58,888 bases of DNA from Stutzerimonas stutzeri (GCF_024448695.1 NZ_JAMOHY010000018.1:1-58888); one strand, 5' to 3'; positions 8,982 through 18,582 are shown, counted from the first letter of the stretch. Numbers and translations are program-made. Notes: generated from the sequence alone by a model not told the origin.

Positions 8982-10904
8982 TTACTCCAATTCTTGGCGA
9001 CCACGCCGGGAAACCGCTTGTGCCAGCAACCGGGCGAAATCATCCAGGGGCATTGAGCCCAGATCAGTTCCTTCACGGGTGCGCACGGCAACGGATCGTG
9101 TCTCGACTTCCCGATCTCCGATAACCAGAAGATAGGGAACCTTGAGCAAGGTATGCTCGCGGATTTTAAAGCCGATCTTTTCGTTTCTCAAGTCAGACTT
9201 GGCGCGGAAGCCGCTCTGATTGAGAATTTTCTCCACTTCGGTCGCGAAATCGGCCTGCTTGTCGGTGATATTCATCACCACCGCCTGCGTCGGCGCCAGC
9301 CATGCCGGGAATGCGCCCTCGTAGTGCTCGATCAGAATACCAATGAAGCGCTCGAACGAGCCGAGAATCGCACGGTGCAACATGACCGGATGCTGGCGAT
9401 CATTGTTCTCGCTGACGTATTCAGCGCCAAGGCGGATCGGCAGATTGAAATCCAGCTGAAGCGTACCGCACTGCCAGACACGCCCAAGGCAGTCCTTCAG
9501 CGAGAACTCGATCTTCGGACCATAAAACGCGCCCTCTCCCGGCTGCAGGTCGTAAGGCAGGCCGGCGCTATCCAGCGCAGCTGCCAGAGCCGCTTCGGCG
9601 CGATCCCACAGATCATCGGAGCCGACACGCTTTTCCGGACGGGTCGAGAGCTTCAGCTCGATATCATCAAAGCCGAAATCTGCATACACCGCCTGCGTCA
9701 GCCTGATGAAATCAGCCGACTCGGACTGCATCTGCTCTTCCGTACAGAAAATATGCGCATCGTCCTGGGTAAAGCCGCGCACACGCATGATGCCATGCAA
9801 CGCACCTGAGGGCTCGTTGCGGTGGCAGGCACCGAATTCGGCCAGACGCAGCGGCAGTTCGCGATAGCTTTTCAGGCCTTGGTTATAGACCTGAACATGA
9901 CACGGGCAGTTCATCGGCTTGATCGCGTAGTCGCGGCTTTCCGATTCAGTGGTGAACATGTTCTCGGCGTAGTTGGCCCAGTGTCCGGATTTCTCCCAGA
10001 GCACTCGATCAACCACCTGCGGTGTGCGGATTTCCTGATAGCCATTCTCGCGCTGCACCTGGCGCATGTACTGTTCAAGCACCTGGTAGAGCGTCCAGCC
10101 ATTGGGATGCCAGAAGACCATCCCCGGCGCCTCTTCCTGGGCATGAAACAACCCCAGGCGCTTGCCGATCTTGCGGTGATCACGCTTTTCGGCTTCTTCG
10201 ATGCGCTGAATATAGGCAGCCAGCTGCTTCTTGTCGGCCCAGGCAGTGCCATAGATGCGCTGCAACTGCTCGTTCTTCGCGTCGCCACGCCAGTAGGCAC
10301 CGGAAAACTTGGTCAGCTTGAACGACTTGAGAAAGCGCGTATTGGGCACGTGCGGCCCACGGCACATGTCGACATATTCTTCGTGGTAGTACAGCCCCAT
10401 AGCCTGTTCGTCAGGCATGTCTTCGATCAGGCGCAGCTTGTAATCCTCACCGCGCGCCCGAAACACCTCGATGACTTCAGCGCGTGGAGTGAGCTTCTTG
10501 ATCACGTCATATTCGGTGTCGATCAGCGCCTTCATGCGCTGCTCGATGGCGACCATATCCTCAGGGGTCAAAGGCCGCTCGAAGGCGATATCGTAGTAGA
10601 AGCCTTCGGCGATTACCGGGCCGATCACCATTTTCGCCGCCGGATAGAGCTGCTTGACCGCATGCCCGACCAAGTGTGCACAAGAGTGCCGAATGATCTC
10701 CAGCCCCTCTTCATCTTTGGATGTGATGATCTGCAGGGTCGCGTCATTCTCGATCAGGTCGCAGGCATCGACCAGGCGACCATTGACCTTCCCGGCAATG
10801 GTCGCCTTGGCAAGGCCGGCGCCGATGGACTGGGCAACCTCGGCAACGGAGACGGAATGATCGAACGAACGCTGACTGCCGTCAGGAAGAGTAATGATGG
10901 GCAT
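8982..10904 (-). CDS. thrS: Threonine--tRNA ligase
   Basis: The 640-residue class II synthetase starts [20 protein letters not shown] with GGAGAGGAGG just upstream; a longer open frame adds 47 residues with no family support. The order is TGS domain (1-60), the editing domain with [16 protein letters not shown] (residues about 72-88, HxxxH zinc-like motif), the catalytic core with [12 protein letters not shown] (zinc cysteine), motif 2 [17 protein letters not shown], and a C-terminal anticodon-binding domain. It heads the thrS-infC-rpmI-rplT cluster. Its last codons contain the infC ribosome-binding site, so translation of the two is coupled. Confidence 0.97.
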   Translation of the reverse strand: MPIITLPDGSQRSFDHSVSVAEVAQSIGAGLAKATIAGKVNGRLVDACDLIENDATLQIITSKDEEGLEIIRHSCAHLVGHAVKQLYPAAKMVIGPVIAEGFYYDIAFERPLTPEDMVAIEQRMKALIDTEYDVIKKLTPRAEVIEVFRARGEDYKLRLIEDMPDEQAMGLYYHEEYVDMCRGPHVPNTRFLKSFKLTKFSGAYWRGDAKNEQLQRIYGTAWADKKQLAAYIQRIEEAEKRDHRKIGKRLGLFHAQEEAPGMVFWHPNGWTLYQVLEQYMRQVQRENGYQEIRTPQVVDRVLWEKSGHWANYAENMFTTESESRDYAIKPMNCPCHVQVYNQGLKSYRELPLRLAEFGACHRNEPSGALHGIMRVRGFTQDDAHIFCTEEQMQSESADFIRLTQAVYADFGFDDIELKLSTRPEKRVGSDDLWDRAEAALAAALDSAGLPYDLQPGEGAFYGPKIEFSLKDCLGRVWQCGTLQLDFNLPIRLGAEYVSENNDRQHPVMLHRAILGSFERFIGILIEHYEGAFPAWLAPTQAVVMNITDKQADFATEVEKILNQSGFRAKSDLRNEKIGFKIREHTLLKVPYLLVIGDREVETRSVAVRTREGTDLGSMPLDDFARLLAQAVSRRGRQELE

Positions 10905-11091
10905 GGCGCCTCCTCTCCTAGTGGTGACCCCTACCAAAGGCCACGTGGGTTGGGATGAGCCAGGAAAGCGATTCGCCGAATAACCCGCCGCACGGTGGCA
11001 GGAGCCCGAAGACTGATCGAAACGAACCGAAGTCACTGGGAACATGGGGCACGGAGACTTTCAGAAAGCCACCGCACGAACAATCAACGCA

Positions 11092-11122
11092 AAAAAAAGG
11101 GCCGCTATCGCGACCCTTTTCG
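11092..11122 (-). terminator. Terminator downstream of tRNA-Val
   Basis: The minus strand reads AAAAGGGTCGC, a four-base loop, then GCGGCCCTTTTTTTT. The stem pairs AAAAGGG with CCCTTTT and closes with GC pairs, and a run of eight Ts follows. It begins about 5 bases after the mature tRNA-Val 3' end and would end that transcript before thrS. Confidence 0.85.
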
Positions 11123-11126
11123 GAAT

Positions 11127-11203
11127 TGGTAGGCACAATTGGATTCGAACCAACGACCCCCACCATGTCAAGGTGGTGCTCTAACCAACTGAGCTATGTG
11201 CCT
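11127..11203 (-). tRNA. tRNA-Val (anticodon GAC)
   Basis: The minus strand gives a complete cloverleaf. The acceptor is AGGCACA with TGTGCCT, the D arm GCTC..GAGC, the anticodon stem CCACC/GGTGG with loop TTGACAT (anticodon GAC), and the T arm GTTGG/CCAAT with loop TTCGAAT. The 3' CCA is encoded. Length is 77 bases. It precedes thrS, as in other pseudomonads. Confidence 0.97.
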
Positions 11204-11216
11204 CCGATGGACGCGC

Positions 11217-11244
11217 ATTCTATAGATACCCATGACAGCGTCAA
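11217..11244 (-). promoter_or_regulatory. Sigma-70 promoter of tRNA-Val
   Basis: On the minus strand TTGACG (11239-11244) and TAGAAT (11217-11222) are 16 bases apart, followed by a GC-rich discriminator (GCGCGTCC) before the tRNA start at 11203. This is a good match to a stringently controlled stable-RNA promoter. Confidence 0.65.
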
Positions 11245-11374
11245 GCTTTTTTTCGCTAAGCCACTGATATCTGTGATTTTTGAAAGCGGCGAGCAGCGCA
11301 ATCAACGTCTCTATGGTGCGGAAGGGTTTGTAGCGCTAGCATCGCGTCAAATATTCAGAACAGGGATTAACAAA

Positions 11375-12658
11375 ATGCCGCACACGCCCTATCCCGATTC
11401 CTACTACGCCGCCTCGGCAAATCCGGCACCTCGCCGTGAAGTCTTGAGCGACAACATCCAGACGGATGTCTGCGTGATCGGCGCAGGCTATACCGGGCTC
11501 TCAACGGCCCTCTTTCTTCTGGAACAGGGTTTTCGGGTTGTGGTTCTGGAGGCAGCCAAGGTTGGCTTCGGTGCCTCCGGGCGCAACGGCGGGCAGATCG
11601 TCAACAGCTATAGCCGCGACATCGACACCGTCGAGCGCAGCGCCGGCCCTGATGCCGCACGACTGATCGGCGCGATGGCGTTCGAGGGCGCACGCATCAT
11701 CCGCGAGCGAGTCACGCGCTACGGCATCGACTGCGACCTGAAAAACGGTGGTGTATTCGCCGCCTTCAATGCCAGACAGATGCACCATCTTGAAGCGCAA
11801 AAAGCGCTTTGGGAGCGATATGGCTACGACCAACTGGAAATGCTCGACCACAACAGCATTCGCAACGTCGTGGCCTGCGATCGCTACAGCGGCGGGATGC
11901 TGGACCACGGAGGCGGCCATATCCATCCACTCAACCTGGCGCTGGGCGAAGCGGAGGCTGTGGAATCCTTGGGCGGGATCATTTATGAGCAAAGCCCAGC
12001 CCTTCGCATCGACCGTGGCGACTCACCCCGCGTGCACACAACCAGCGGCCAAGTCAGCGCCAAATTCGTGGTTGTTGCGGGCAATGCCTACCTCGGTAAC
12101 CTGGTGCCGGAACTGGCCGCAAAATCAATGCCCTGCGGTACTCAGGTCATCGCCACGGAGCCGCTGGGCGATGAACTCGCTGCCAGCCTGCTGCCACAGG
12201 ATTACTGCGTTGAGGACTGCAATTATCTGCTCGACTATTTCCGGCTATCGGCGGACAAGCGCCTGATCTACGGCGGCGGCGTGGTGTACGGCGCACGCGA
12301 CCCGGCGGATATCGATTCAATTATTCGCACAAAAATGCTCAAGACCTTCCCGCAACTGCAAGGTATCAAGACGGAGTTCGCCTGGACTGGCAACTTTCTG
12401 CTGACCCTGTCGCGCATGCCGCAAGTCGGACGAATCGGCGACAATATCTACTACTCGCAGGGTTGCAGTGGGCACGGGGTGACCTATACCCACCTGGCCG
12501 GGAAAATCATTGCCGAGGCATTGCGTGGCCAAGCCGAACGCTTCGACGCCTTCGCCAATCTGCCGCACTACCCGTTTCCTGGCGGCCAGCAGTTCAGCGC
12601 ACCGCTCAGCGCGCTCGGCGCGCTGTATTACAGCCTACGAGACCGGATAGGGTTCTAA
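11375..12658 (+). CDS. FAD-dependent oxidoreductase, gamma-glutamylputrescine oxidase-like
   Basis: The 427-residue protein is a DAO-family flavoenzyme. The dinucleotide-binding motif GAGYTGLSTALFLLEQGFRV lies near residues 36-55, followed by GFGASGRNGGQI, a sequence typical of PuuB/PauB-type oxidases of glutamylated polyamines. The C-terminus has GCSGHGVTYTHLAGKII, the second FAD contact. The ATG at 11375 follows AGGGA at normal distance and gives the family N-terminus (MPHTPYPDSYYAAS). The open frame reaches back to 10955 across tRNA-Val on the other strand, which is not meaningful. It stands alone, without other polyamine genes; other DAO substrates are possible. It converges on the peptidase gene one base away. 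Confidence 0.85.
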   Translation: MPHTPYPDSYYAASANPAPRREVLSDNIQTDVCVIGAGYTGLSTALFLLEQGFRVVVLEAAKVGFGASGRNGGQIVNSYSRDIDTVERSAGPDAARLIGAMAFEGARIIRERVTRYGIDCDLKNGGVFAAFNARQMHHLEAQKALWERYGYDQLEMLDHNSIRNVVACDRYSGGMLDHGGGHIHPLNLALGEAEAVESLGGIIYEQSPALRIDRGDSPRVHTTSGQVSAKFVVVAGNAYLGNLVPELAAKSMPCGTQVIATEPLGDELAASLLPQDYCVEDCNYLLDYFRLSADKRLIYGGGVVYGARDPADIDSIIRTKMLKTFPQLQGIKTEFAWTGNFLLTLSRMPQVGRIGDNIYYSQGCSGHGVTYTHLAGKIIAEALRGQAERFDAFANLPHYPFPGGQQFSAPLSALGALYYSLRDRIGF

Positions 12659-12659
12659 A

Positions 12660-13652
12660 TCACTGCACCGGACACGCCGGCAGTGACTCACAGCCCCCCG
12701 CCTGCTCGCGCTGCTGCGACAACCCGACAGCAAACCGCTTATCCTCGGGGGCCAATTGAACAGCGCAGGCTTTCGCCCTGGAAGCCTGTGTCGCGCAACC
12801 ACGCTCGGCCAGCAGTTGGGCGAGGTTGAACCAGCCCGCCGCGAAGGCGTCATCACTCGCAATGCTGCTGCGCAAGGCCTCTTCCGCTGCGTGCCGGTCA
12901 CCCTCCGCATACAAGCTATTGGCCAGTGCAAACCAGGACAGACCGCCAGACCAATGCGCCGTCGCCGCCTCATAAGCCTTCCGGGCCGCATCCTTGCGTC
13001 CGGTCTGCTCCAGATCATTCGCTGCCTTCAGCCACACGGTCTCCCTCGCACCCGCGGGCAGCTGACCAGGCTCAACCGTTACCACAGCCCAACGATCACC
13101 CTTGGCCCAACTGCGCTCGAACTGGTGAAAGCTGCCCGTCCAGCGCTGAGTGGTTCCGGATCGCAGGATAATTGTCTGGCTCGCCAGGTCATAACCCACC
13201 ACAACCGCAAAATGCCACTGGGGCCAGCGGTCGAAGGCAAGGTTCTGCAACACCAGCACCGGATTGCCCGCCGCAACCTCAGCAAGCAACGCATCCAGAC
13301 GCGGCTCAAGCGGATAGACCAGCAGATCGTGAGCTCTGGCCGCAGCCACCATTTCGATCTGCAGGCTACCCTTGCGCTCCGGAATATAAACGCGCTCGAC
13401 CAACTGCTCGGGATCAGTGCCGATGCCCCGATGAGTCAGCATGGTCGCCAGCGCAGCCGGTCCGCACTGGTAATCTTCCTGCGGGTAAAACGGCACGTCG
13501 ACCAGCTCAACCCTTTCGGGCAGACCCATGCTGCCCGTCACCGGCACCGGACTGCGCGCGCAAGCCCCGAGCAGAATGGCGCCCAACAGCAGGAGCAGCC
13601 TTCCAATCAACGGTTGATGCAATTGATGAAGTTGAAGATATTGGTCGCGCAC
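12660..13652 (-). CDS. Lipoprotein cysteine peptidase, C39-like with C-terminal TPR-like repeats (PA2778 family)
   Basis: An N-terminal hydrophobic segment ends in a lipobox (AILLGAC), so the protein is probably a lipoprotein. A papain-like C39 domain follows: the catalytic cysteine in YQCGPAALATML and the histidine in WPQWHFAVVVGYD. The C-terminal third (about residues 195-300) has tandem helical repeats (KAANDLEQTGRKDAARKAYE, FALANSLYAEGDRHAAEEAL) like tetratricopeptide repeats. The ATG at 13652 lies inside the previous gene. A TTG overlapping that gene's stop (reading MIGRLLLLLG) would give a cleaner lipoprotein signal and is an alternative start. The substrate is unknown; the tightly linked small partner suggests a dedicated function. 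Confidence 0.82.
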   Translation of the reverse strand: MRDQYLQLHQLHQPLIGRLLLLLGAILLGACARSPVPVTGSMGLPERVELVDVPFYPQEDYQCGPAALATMLTHRGIGTDPEQLVERVYIPERKGSLQIEMVAAARAHDLLVYPLEPRLDALLAEVAAGNPVLVLQNLAFDRWPQWHFAVVVGYDLASQTIILRSGTTQRWTGSFHQFERSWAKGDRWAVVTVEPGQLPAGARETVWLKAANDLEQTGRKDAARKAYEAATAHWSGGLSWFALANSLYAEGDRHAAEEALRSSIASDDAFAAGWFNLAQLLAERGCATQASRAKACAVQLAPEDKRFAVGLSQQREQAGGCESLPACPVQ

Positions 13653-14008
13653 AGCATGTCGGTGATGATGAAGATCACCAGAAACAGCACAATGACCCCA
13701 ACCACGCCCGCACCGGCCGGTGCCTGATCCAGTTGCTGATTGAATTGCGCAAGCTCCGCAGGTGTCAGACTGTTGATACGCTGTTCGACCTGATTACGCT
13801 CGACACCCATGGATTCGAGCTTCTTCTGCACATCGGTATCGTCGAGCATCGTCAGCAACTGCTGTCGATCAACCTGCTGCTGTTGCTCGGCAATCACCTC
13901 CGGCGTGCCTATCATCGCGGCCTGAGCCAGGGGAATTTGCGCAAAGAGCATGAAATGCATCGCAGCAAGAATACTGGCAACACGCTTCATCAGGGACGAA
14001 TTGAACAT
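13607..14008 (-). CDS. Small membrane-anchored protein, PA2779 family
   Basis: The 133-residue product starts at the ATG preceded by AGGAG (MFNSSLMKRV); an upstream ATG adds eight residues without a ribosome site. A signal-like segment (about residues 8-30, ending AQAA) is followed by a charged, Gln-rich region (VIAEQQQQVDRQQLLTMLDD) that looks helical. A very hydrophobic C-terminal stretch (VVGVIVLFLVIFIITDML) then ends CATNIFNFINCINR. It overlaps the peptidase gene, and the two occur together in P. aeruginosa (PA2779-PA2778). Function is unknown; it may be a processing substrate or membrane partner of the peptidase, which is inference. Confidence 0.8.
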   Translation of the reverse strand: MFNSSLMKRVASILAAMHFMLFAQIPLAQAAMIGTPEVIAEQQQQVDRQQLLTMLDDTDVQKKLESMGVERNQVEQRINSLTPAELAQFNQQLDQAPAGAGVVGVIVLFLVIFIITDMLCATNIFNFINCINR

Positions 14009-14145
14009 GGCGGAACTCCTTATTGTGTTCATCAGCCCTCGCGCCGTCGCTGTGGGCCATCGCAGCTAAGACGTGGTCACTGTTGCGCCAGTTCCCTTCA
14101 AGGTGATTTTCTGTCTCGCACAGCTCAAGAACATCCGGAGAAAGC

Positions 14146-14439
14146 ATGAACATCCAAACAACCCTATTGATACTGCTCGGCCTGACGCTGGCAGGCTGCG
14201 AGTCATCGCCATCGACACAATCTCCAGCCACTACGGGCGACTGCAACGCCGCAGCGGTTCGCGGCCTCATTGGCAAGCAGGCCAGCCCCGTCCTGCTCGA
14301 CCAGGCCCGTCGCGACAGTGGTGCAGAAGTGGCACGCCTGCTCCGGCCTGACGACATCGTCACACTGGAATACAACGCCCAGCGCCTGACACTGTCGACG
14401 GACAAAGATGGACGGATCACTCGCATCGGCTGCGGCTGA
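14146..14439 (+). CDS. I78-family peptidase inhibitor lipoprotein
   Basis: The 97-residue product has a lipoprotein signal (LLILLGLTLAGC, Cys18), then a mature domain DCNAAAVRGLIGKQASPVLL...DGRITRIGCG. The layout (Cys near the start of the domain, GLIGK, a central basic-acidic segment, and a C-terminal ITRIGC) is that of potato-inhibitor-like I78 serine protease inhibitors, with the two cysteines probably bonded. It would sit in the periplasm. It is divergent from the PA2779/PA2778 pair, so a peptidase and a peptidase inhibitor share one promoter region; whether they act on each other is untested. Confidence 0.8.
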   Translation: MNIQTTLLILLGLTLAGCESSPSTQSPATTGDCNAAAVRGLIGKQASPVLLDQARRDSGAEVARLLRPDDIVTLEYNAQRLTLSTDKDGRITRIGCG

Positions 14440-14443
14440 CTGG

Positions 14444-15478
14444 TTATTGATGAGCCATTGTACGATTGCGCAGGCTGTTCGCCGACACCGACCTGGGAGG
14501 CGTCAACAGGAAGTACAGGTTGTAACGCTGGATGATCACCTGCGCCAGCAAGGGTACCGCAAGCCCTATCAACGTACCGACCAGCAAGTGCGCAACTATG
14601 GAGTCAATATCCAGAAAAGCACTCATGATCACCCGCACACCGCTGCCCGCCAGGATATGCAGCAGATAAATTGTCATTGAAGAAGCGCCGAAAAACAGCA
14701 GCCACTGGATACGAAACCGCCCCAACCACATCGACAGCGTGACCATGAACAGAATCGAAATGGTCGCCAGCGCCAGGGCGGCCACTCCACCGACGTCCCA
14801 AGTCAGCCCCAGTGGAACGTGAAACGCATACTGTCCCGCTATGAACAACGCGCCAAACAGCAGCATCAATTGGGTATGACGGGCCAGAAGAAAGGCCTTG
14901 ACCTCGTTGATCCAGATACCCAATGCGAAAAATATGGCATTACCCAGCACGAACTGCACAGCACTGTTGGCCAGCATGGCCTGCCTGAAGAGGTAAAGAA
15001 TGGCGAACGCCAGCAGTATGGGCAGAAACAAGCGGCGCCCGGCCCTGGCATAAACGAACGAACACACCACGAAAATCAGAAACAGCGCATAAAGAAACCA
15101 AAACTGCGCTCGCGGCGACCAGACCAACGAAAACAGAACGCTCGAGAGAGCGACATCACCGTTGGTGTAATCCGACAAGACCACCTCGAACAGCCCCTGC
15201 AACAGCGACCAGAGCAGAAACGGATAGACGATGGTATCGACCTTATTGACGATCAGCCCTGTCTTGCCCCGCTTCATCAATGAGTCGTAAAAGAACAGCC
15301 CCGAAAGAAAGAAGAACAAGGGCATATGGAAGCTGTAGATGATGCTGTCCACCAGCACGTAGCGACCTTCATCCATCGGCAGGCCAGCATTGAAGACACC
15401 GCGCGCCACATGTCCATAGACCACCAGAATGATGCCGATGCCCTTGGCATAATCGACCCAGGCATTTCTTTCCTGCAT
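14444..15478 (-). CDS. Acyltransferase family 3 membrane protein (OafA / fucose 4-O-acetylase-like)
   Basis: The chosen start (MQERNAWVDYAKGIGIILVV, 344 residues) follows GAGGAGG; a longer frame adds 17 residues. The N-terminal WVDYAKGIGIILVVYGHVARG with the conserved His is the family signature, and about ten hydrophobic segments follow (for example FALGIWINEVKAFLL and LLFGALFIAGQYAF). Such proteins use acyl-CoA to O-acylate surface sugars from the inner membrane. No lipopolysaccharide or capsule genes are next to it, so its acceptor is unknown. Confidence 0.85.
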   Translation of the reverse strand: MQERNAWVDYAKGIGIILVVYGHVARGVFNAGLPMDEGRYVLVDSIIYSFHMPLFFFLSGLFFYDSLMKRGKTGLIVNKVDTIVYPFLLWSLLQGLFEVVLSDYTNGDVALSSVLFSLVWSPRAQFWFLYALFLIFVVCSFVYARAGRRLFLPILLAFAILYLFRQAMLANSAVQFVLGNAIFFALGIWINEVKAFLLARHTQLMLLFGALFIAGQYAFHVPLGLTWDVGGVAALALATISILFMVTLSMWLGRFRIQWLLFFGASSMTIYLLHILAGSGVRVIMSAFLDIDSIVAHLLVGTLIGLAVPLLAQVIIQRYNLYFLLTPPRSVSANSLRNRTMAHQ

Positions 15479-15639
15479 TGCGCTCCTCCTCATCATCTGT
15501 GCAATAGCAGACGTGTCCCGACCAGCCACTGGCAGGATGAAGAGGACTAGACAAGAAAAAGCACCATCCGTTGTCAGCGAATGCTGAACGGGAGTTCGGG
15601 CCGCTCGACCGTCTGTCGTGCGGCCCGAGAACAGGCGTG

Positions 15640-16857
15640 TCAGCCAAACAGTTCGGCGAAGGAGATGAAAGCTACCGGATCACCTTCACGCAGTTGGCTG
15701 TGTTCGCGTATTTCCACCAACCCATCGGCCCAGGCTGCGCTGCGCAGGATGGATGAGCTCTGATTGGGGTAGAGCACCGCCCTTCCCGCCTCCAACCGCG
15801 CACGTAAAAACTCGCGACGCTTGCCCGGCTTGTCCCAGACGAATCCGGCGGGTACTGGAAAACTCAGGGGATCTACCTGAGAGACACCCATGCGGCGAAG
15901 CAGATAAGGCCGCGCAAACAAGCCAAACGTCACCAGCGTGGACGCCGGATTGCCGGGCAGACCAATCACCGCCACTCCGTGATAGGTGCCACAGGTCAGC
16001 GGTTTGCCCGGTTTGATGGCCAGCTTCCAGAAGGCCAGCTCACCCTCTTCCCGCATGACCTGACCGAGATAATCGGCCTCACCAACCGAAACGCCGCCCG
16101 TGGAAAGAATCAGATCCACCTGCTGCAACCCAGCCAGGCACTGACGAACCTGCGCGGGATCATCCGGCACGATTCCGCCATCAATCACCTCACAACCCAG
16201 GCGCTGCAACCAGTGTCGCAGCAGCACACGATTACTGTTGTAGATCTGCCCAGGCGCCAGTGGCTGTCCCGGCTCCACCAGCTCATCGCCAGTAGAGAGC
16301 AACGCCACCCTTAGCCGACGCACCACCTTCAGCCGGGCAACCCCCAATGATGCCGCAAGCCCCAGCTCGATCGGCCCCAGGATCACGCCGGCTTCCAGCA
16401 CGGTTTCACCAGTGCGTGCTTCGCCCGCTTGCGGCCGTACATGCTGGCCGCGCCGGACTGGCTCGACAAAGCGCACGCGACCATCTTCAAGAACCTCGAC
16501 ATTCTCCTGCATCTCGACACTGTCTGCGCCTTCCGGCATCGGCGCACCGGTAAAGATCCGCGCACAGCAGCCCGGTTGCAGCGGCAACGGCTGACTGCCC
16601 GCGAAAATCTTCTGGCAGACCACTAACGGCTGGCCCTCCAGATCCGCCTGACGCAGGGCATATCCATCCATCGCGCTATTGGGCCACGGTGGCAGATCCA
16701 GCTGTGCAACCAGCGGCTCGGCCAGCACACGTCCCAGCGCCTCATCCAACGTAACGCTCTCGATTTCCTGGATTGCGGCGTCATGGGCCAGTTTCAGCAG
16801 GGCTTCGCGCGCCGCCTCCACCGACATCAGCGCCGACGATGGTGCGCCCGCCGTCAT
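15640..16857 (-). CDS. moeA: Molybdopterin molybdenumtransferase
   Basis: This 405-residue protein is MoeA, which inserts molybdate into adenylated molybdopterin. Visible motifs are [15 protein letters not shown] (residues about 50-64), [17 protein letters not shown], the MoCF-biosynthesis motif LSTGDEL followed by [16 protein letters not shown], and [12 protein letters not shown]. The start ATG overlaps the stop of moaB (ATGA), so the two are translationally coupled. The open frame extends 45 residues upstream inside moaB, and this extension is not expected to be real. A molybdenum-dependent formate dehydrogenase is encoded about 15 kb away. Confidence 0.94.
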   Translation of the reverse strand: MTAGAPSSALMSVEAAREALLKLAHDAAIQEIESVTLDEALGRVLAEPLVAQLDLPPWPNSAMDGYALRQADLEGQPLVVCQKIFAGSQPLPLQPGCCARIFTGAPMPEGADSVEMQENVEVLEDGRVRFVEPVRRGQHVRPQAGEARTGETVLEAGVILGPIELGLAASLGVARLKVVRRLRVALLSTGDELVEPGQPLAPGQIYNSNRVLLRHWLQRLGCEVIDGGIVPDDPAQVRQCLAGLQQVDLILSTGGVSVGEADYLGQVMREEGELAFWKLAIKPGKPLTCGTYHGVAVIGLPGNPASTLVTFGLFARPYLLRRMGVSQVDPLSFPVPAGFVWDKPGKRREFLRARLEAGRAVLYPNQSSSILRSAAWADGLVEIREHSQLREGDPVAFISFAELFG

Positions 16858-17393
16858 GAGCGGCTCTCGCATGGCGCAGCCTGCTTGAGATGGGCAACAA
16901 AATTGCAGGGACGATGACGCGCATCGAGCTGCTCGGCAAGGATGCCGTCCCAGGCGGTTCGGCAGGCATTGGTCGACCCCGGCATACAGCAAACCAGCGT
17001 TGCATTGGCCAGGCCCGCCAGGGCCCGAGACTGCACGCTGGAAGTACCGATATCCGCAACCGATATCTGCCGGAACAACTCACCAAAGCCATCAACCTGC
17101 TTGTCCAGCAGGCAGAGAACCGCTTCCGGCGTGCTGTCACGCGCGGTAAAGCCGGTGCCTCCGGTGATCAGCACAACCTGCACCCTGTCTTCGGCGATCC
17201 AGTGGGCAACCTGCGCACGAATGCGATAGATGTCGTCCTTCAGCAACACACGCTCGGCAAGCCGGTGTCCAGCAGCAAGAAGCTTCTCGACAAGCAGTTG
17301 GCCAGAGGTGTCGGTATCCAGCGAGCGTGTATCGCTGACGGTCAGAACGGCAATATTGAGAGGGACAAAAGACTGCTCGGCAAGGTGACTCAT
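16854..17393 (-). CDS. moaB: Molybdenum cofactor biosynthesis protein B
   Basis: The 179-residue protein has the MoCF adenylylation fold: [20 protein letters not shown] (residues about 12-31), [20 protein letters not shown] and [21 protein letters not shown]. MoaB/MogA-type enzymes adenylate molybdopterin ahead of MoeA. It overlaps moeA by four bases at its 3' end and is divergent from mobA, with a 66-base gap that must hold both promoters. Confidence 0.94.
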   Translation of the reverse strand: MSHLAEQSFVPLNIAVLTVSDTRSLDTDTSGQLLVEKLLAAGHRLAERVLLKDDIYRIRAQVAHWIAEDRVQVVLITGGTGFTARDSTPEAVLCLLDKQVDGFGELFRQISVADIGTSSVQSRALAGLANATLVCCMPGSTNACRTAWDGILAEQLDARHRPCNFVAHLKQAAPCESRS

Positions 17394-17459
17394 AAACGGC
17401 TTCCGGTTGTTGGTCTGCGATGCGGGGTGTTATATCACAGGCTTTTGCCGGAGCATCTG

Positions 17460-18062
17460 ATGCCACAACACCTGCTTGCCGATTGCTCAATCCTGCTGCT
17501 TGCCGGTGGCCGTGGGCAGCGGATGGGCGGGCATGACAAGGGCCTGGTCGAATGGCACGGCAAGCCACTCGTAGCCTGGGCGCAGCGAGTAGCACGACCG
17601 CTGACCGACGACCTGCTCATCTCATGCAACCGCAATCCGGAACGCTATACCCCGTTCGCTGACCAGCTTGTCAGCGACGATGAGCCTGACTTCCCCGGCC
17701 CACTTGCCGGTATTCGCGCAGGCCTTGCGGCGGCGCGCCACCGCTGGATGATGGTCTTGCCGTGCGACGCCCCACTGATCGATGAAGCACTGCTCCTGCA
17801 GCTTCACGGCATTGCGCGTGAAATACCGGACACGCCTGTCATGGTGCGGCGCGACACACAATGGGAACCGCTTTTCTGCGTCATTCCACTGAGCATCGCT
17901 GGTGCAATCGAAGCCGCGTGGCAAGCGGGCGAAAGAAGCAACCGCCGCATACTCGTTGAACTAGGCGCGCGTAGCCTTGAGCTGTTCGAAGACGACCCCC
18001 GCCTTGCCAACCTGAACGCTCCTGAACTGCTCGCCAGGCACACACCACCCATGGGAACTTGA
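17460..18062 (+). CDS. mobA: Molybdenum cofactor guanylyltransferase
   Basis: The 200-residue product starts [10 protein letters not shown] after GGAG. It carries the nucleotidyltransferase signature [20 protein letters not shown] near residues 12-31, then [16 protein letters not shown] and LPCDAPLID (metal-binding Asp). It attaches GMP to molybdopterin to make the MGD cofactor needed by DMSO-reductase family enzymes, including the formate dehydrogenase encoded in this window. Its open frame runs far upstream through moaB on the opposite strand, which I reject as coding. Confidence 0.93.
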   Translation: MPQHLLADCSILLLAGGRGQRMGGHDKGLVEWHGKPLVAWAQRVARPLTDDLLISCNRNPERYTPFADQLVSDDEPDFPGPLAGIRAGLAAARHRWMMVLPCDAPLIDEALLLQLHGIAREIPDTPVMVRRDTQWEPLFCVIPLSIAGAIEAAWQAGERSNRRILVELGARSLELFEDDPRLANLNAPELLARHTPPMGT

Positions 18063-18110
18063 CTCGACCCGGACACGTCACAGATACACCCACCATTGAG
18101 GAGAATCACC

Positions 18111-18332
18111 ATGCGCTCAGGAATCGCCCCTACCCTGACATTGCTGCTCGGCCTGCTCCTGCTTGCCGGCTGCTCGAGCCCCAGCGTCATTACGCTCAAC
18201 GATGGTCGTGAAATCCAGACACTGGATCACCCTGACTTCGACGATGAATCCGGCTTCTATGAATACGAAGGACTGGATGGCAAGCCTGGCAAGGTCAACA
18301 AGGATCAGGTTCGCACCGTCAAGGAACTCTGA
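18111..18332 (+). CDS. Small lipoprotein, YgdI/YgdR family
   Basis: The 73-residue product starts MRSGIAPTLTLLLGLLLLAG with Cys at the lipobox (LLAGCSS). The short mature domain SVITLNDGREIQTLDHPDFD...KVNKDQVRTVKEL matches the SH3-like YgdI/YgdR (DUF903) lipoproteins. GAGGAG lies upstream. It follows mobA after 48 bases and may share its transcript. Its function is unknown in any organism I can recall. Confidence 0.87.
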   Translation: MRSGIAPTLTLLLGLLLLAGCSSPSVITLNDGREIQTLDHPDFDDESGFYEYEGLDGKPGKVNKDQVRTVKEL

Positions 18333-18397
18333 TTTCCCTGGCGCTCGTCATGTGTCGGCCACAGCACCGGCACATTAAAAAAACGGGCGCTAAGCTC

Positions 18398-18425
18398 TTG
18401 TGAAACAAAACCTTTTAGGTAAAAT
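18398..18425 (+). promoter_or_regulatory. Promoter of tRNA-Pro(CGG)
   Basis: TTGTGA (18398-18403) and TAAAAT (18420-18425), 16 bases apart, are followed by GCGCGCC, a GC-rich discriminator, and then the tRNA start at 18438. Confidence 0.6.
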
Positions 18426-18437
18426 GCGCGCCATCTT

Positions 18438-18514
18438 CGGAGCGTAGCGCAGCTTGGTAGCGCGTCTCGTTCGGGACGAGAAGGTCGCTGGTTCGAATCC
18501 AGTCGCTCCGACCA
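18438..18514 (+). tRNA. tRNA-Pro (anticodon CGG)
   Basis: The sequence folds as a cloverleaf: acceptor CGGAGCG with CGCTCCG, D arm GCGC..GCGC, anticodon stem TCTCG/CGAGA with loop TTCGGGA (anticodon CGG), T arm GCTGG/CCAGT with loop TTCGAAT, and encoded CCA. Length is 77 bases. It is the second proline tRNA in the window, after the GGG isoacceptor at 3398. Confidence 0.97.
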
Positions 18515-18557
18515 TTTCCCGATATCAGCGCTTTTTGGCGTGCTATCTGATGCATAT

Positions 18558-18582
18558 AAACCGGCTCTTGCAGCCGGTTTTT
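18558..18582 (+). terminator. Terminator of tRNA-Pro(CGG)
   Basis: Arms AAACCGGCT and AGCCGGTTT around a five-base loop (CTTGC) are followed by TTTCTGTTTT, a standard intrinsic terminator 43 bases after the tRNA. Confidence 0.88.

Noticed and set aside
10955..11374. N-terminal extension of the flavoprotein frame upstream of 11375
   Set aside because: The extension runs through tRNA-Val and its promoter on the other strand; family N-terminus and ribosome-binding site support 11375.
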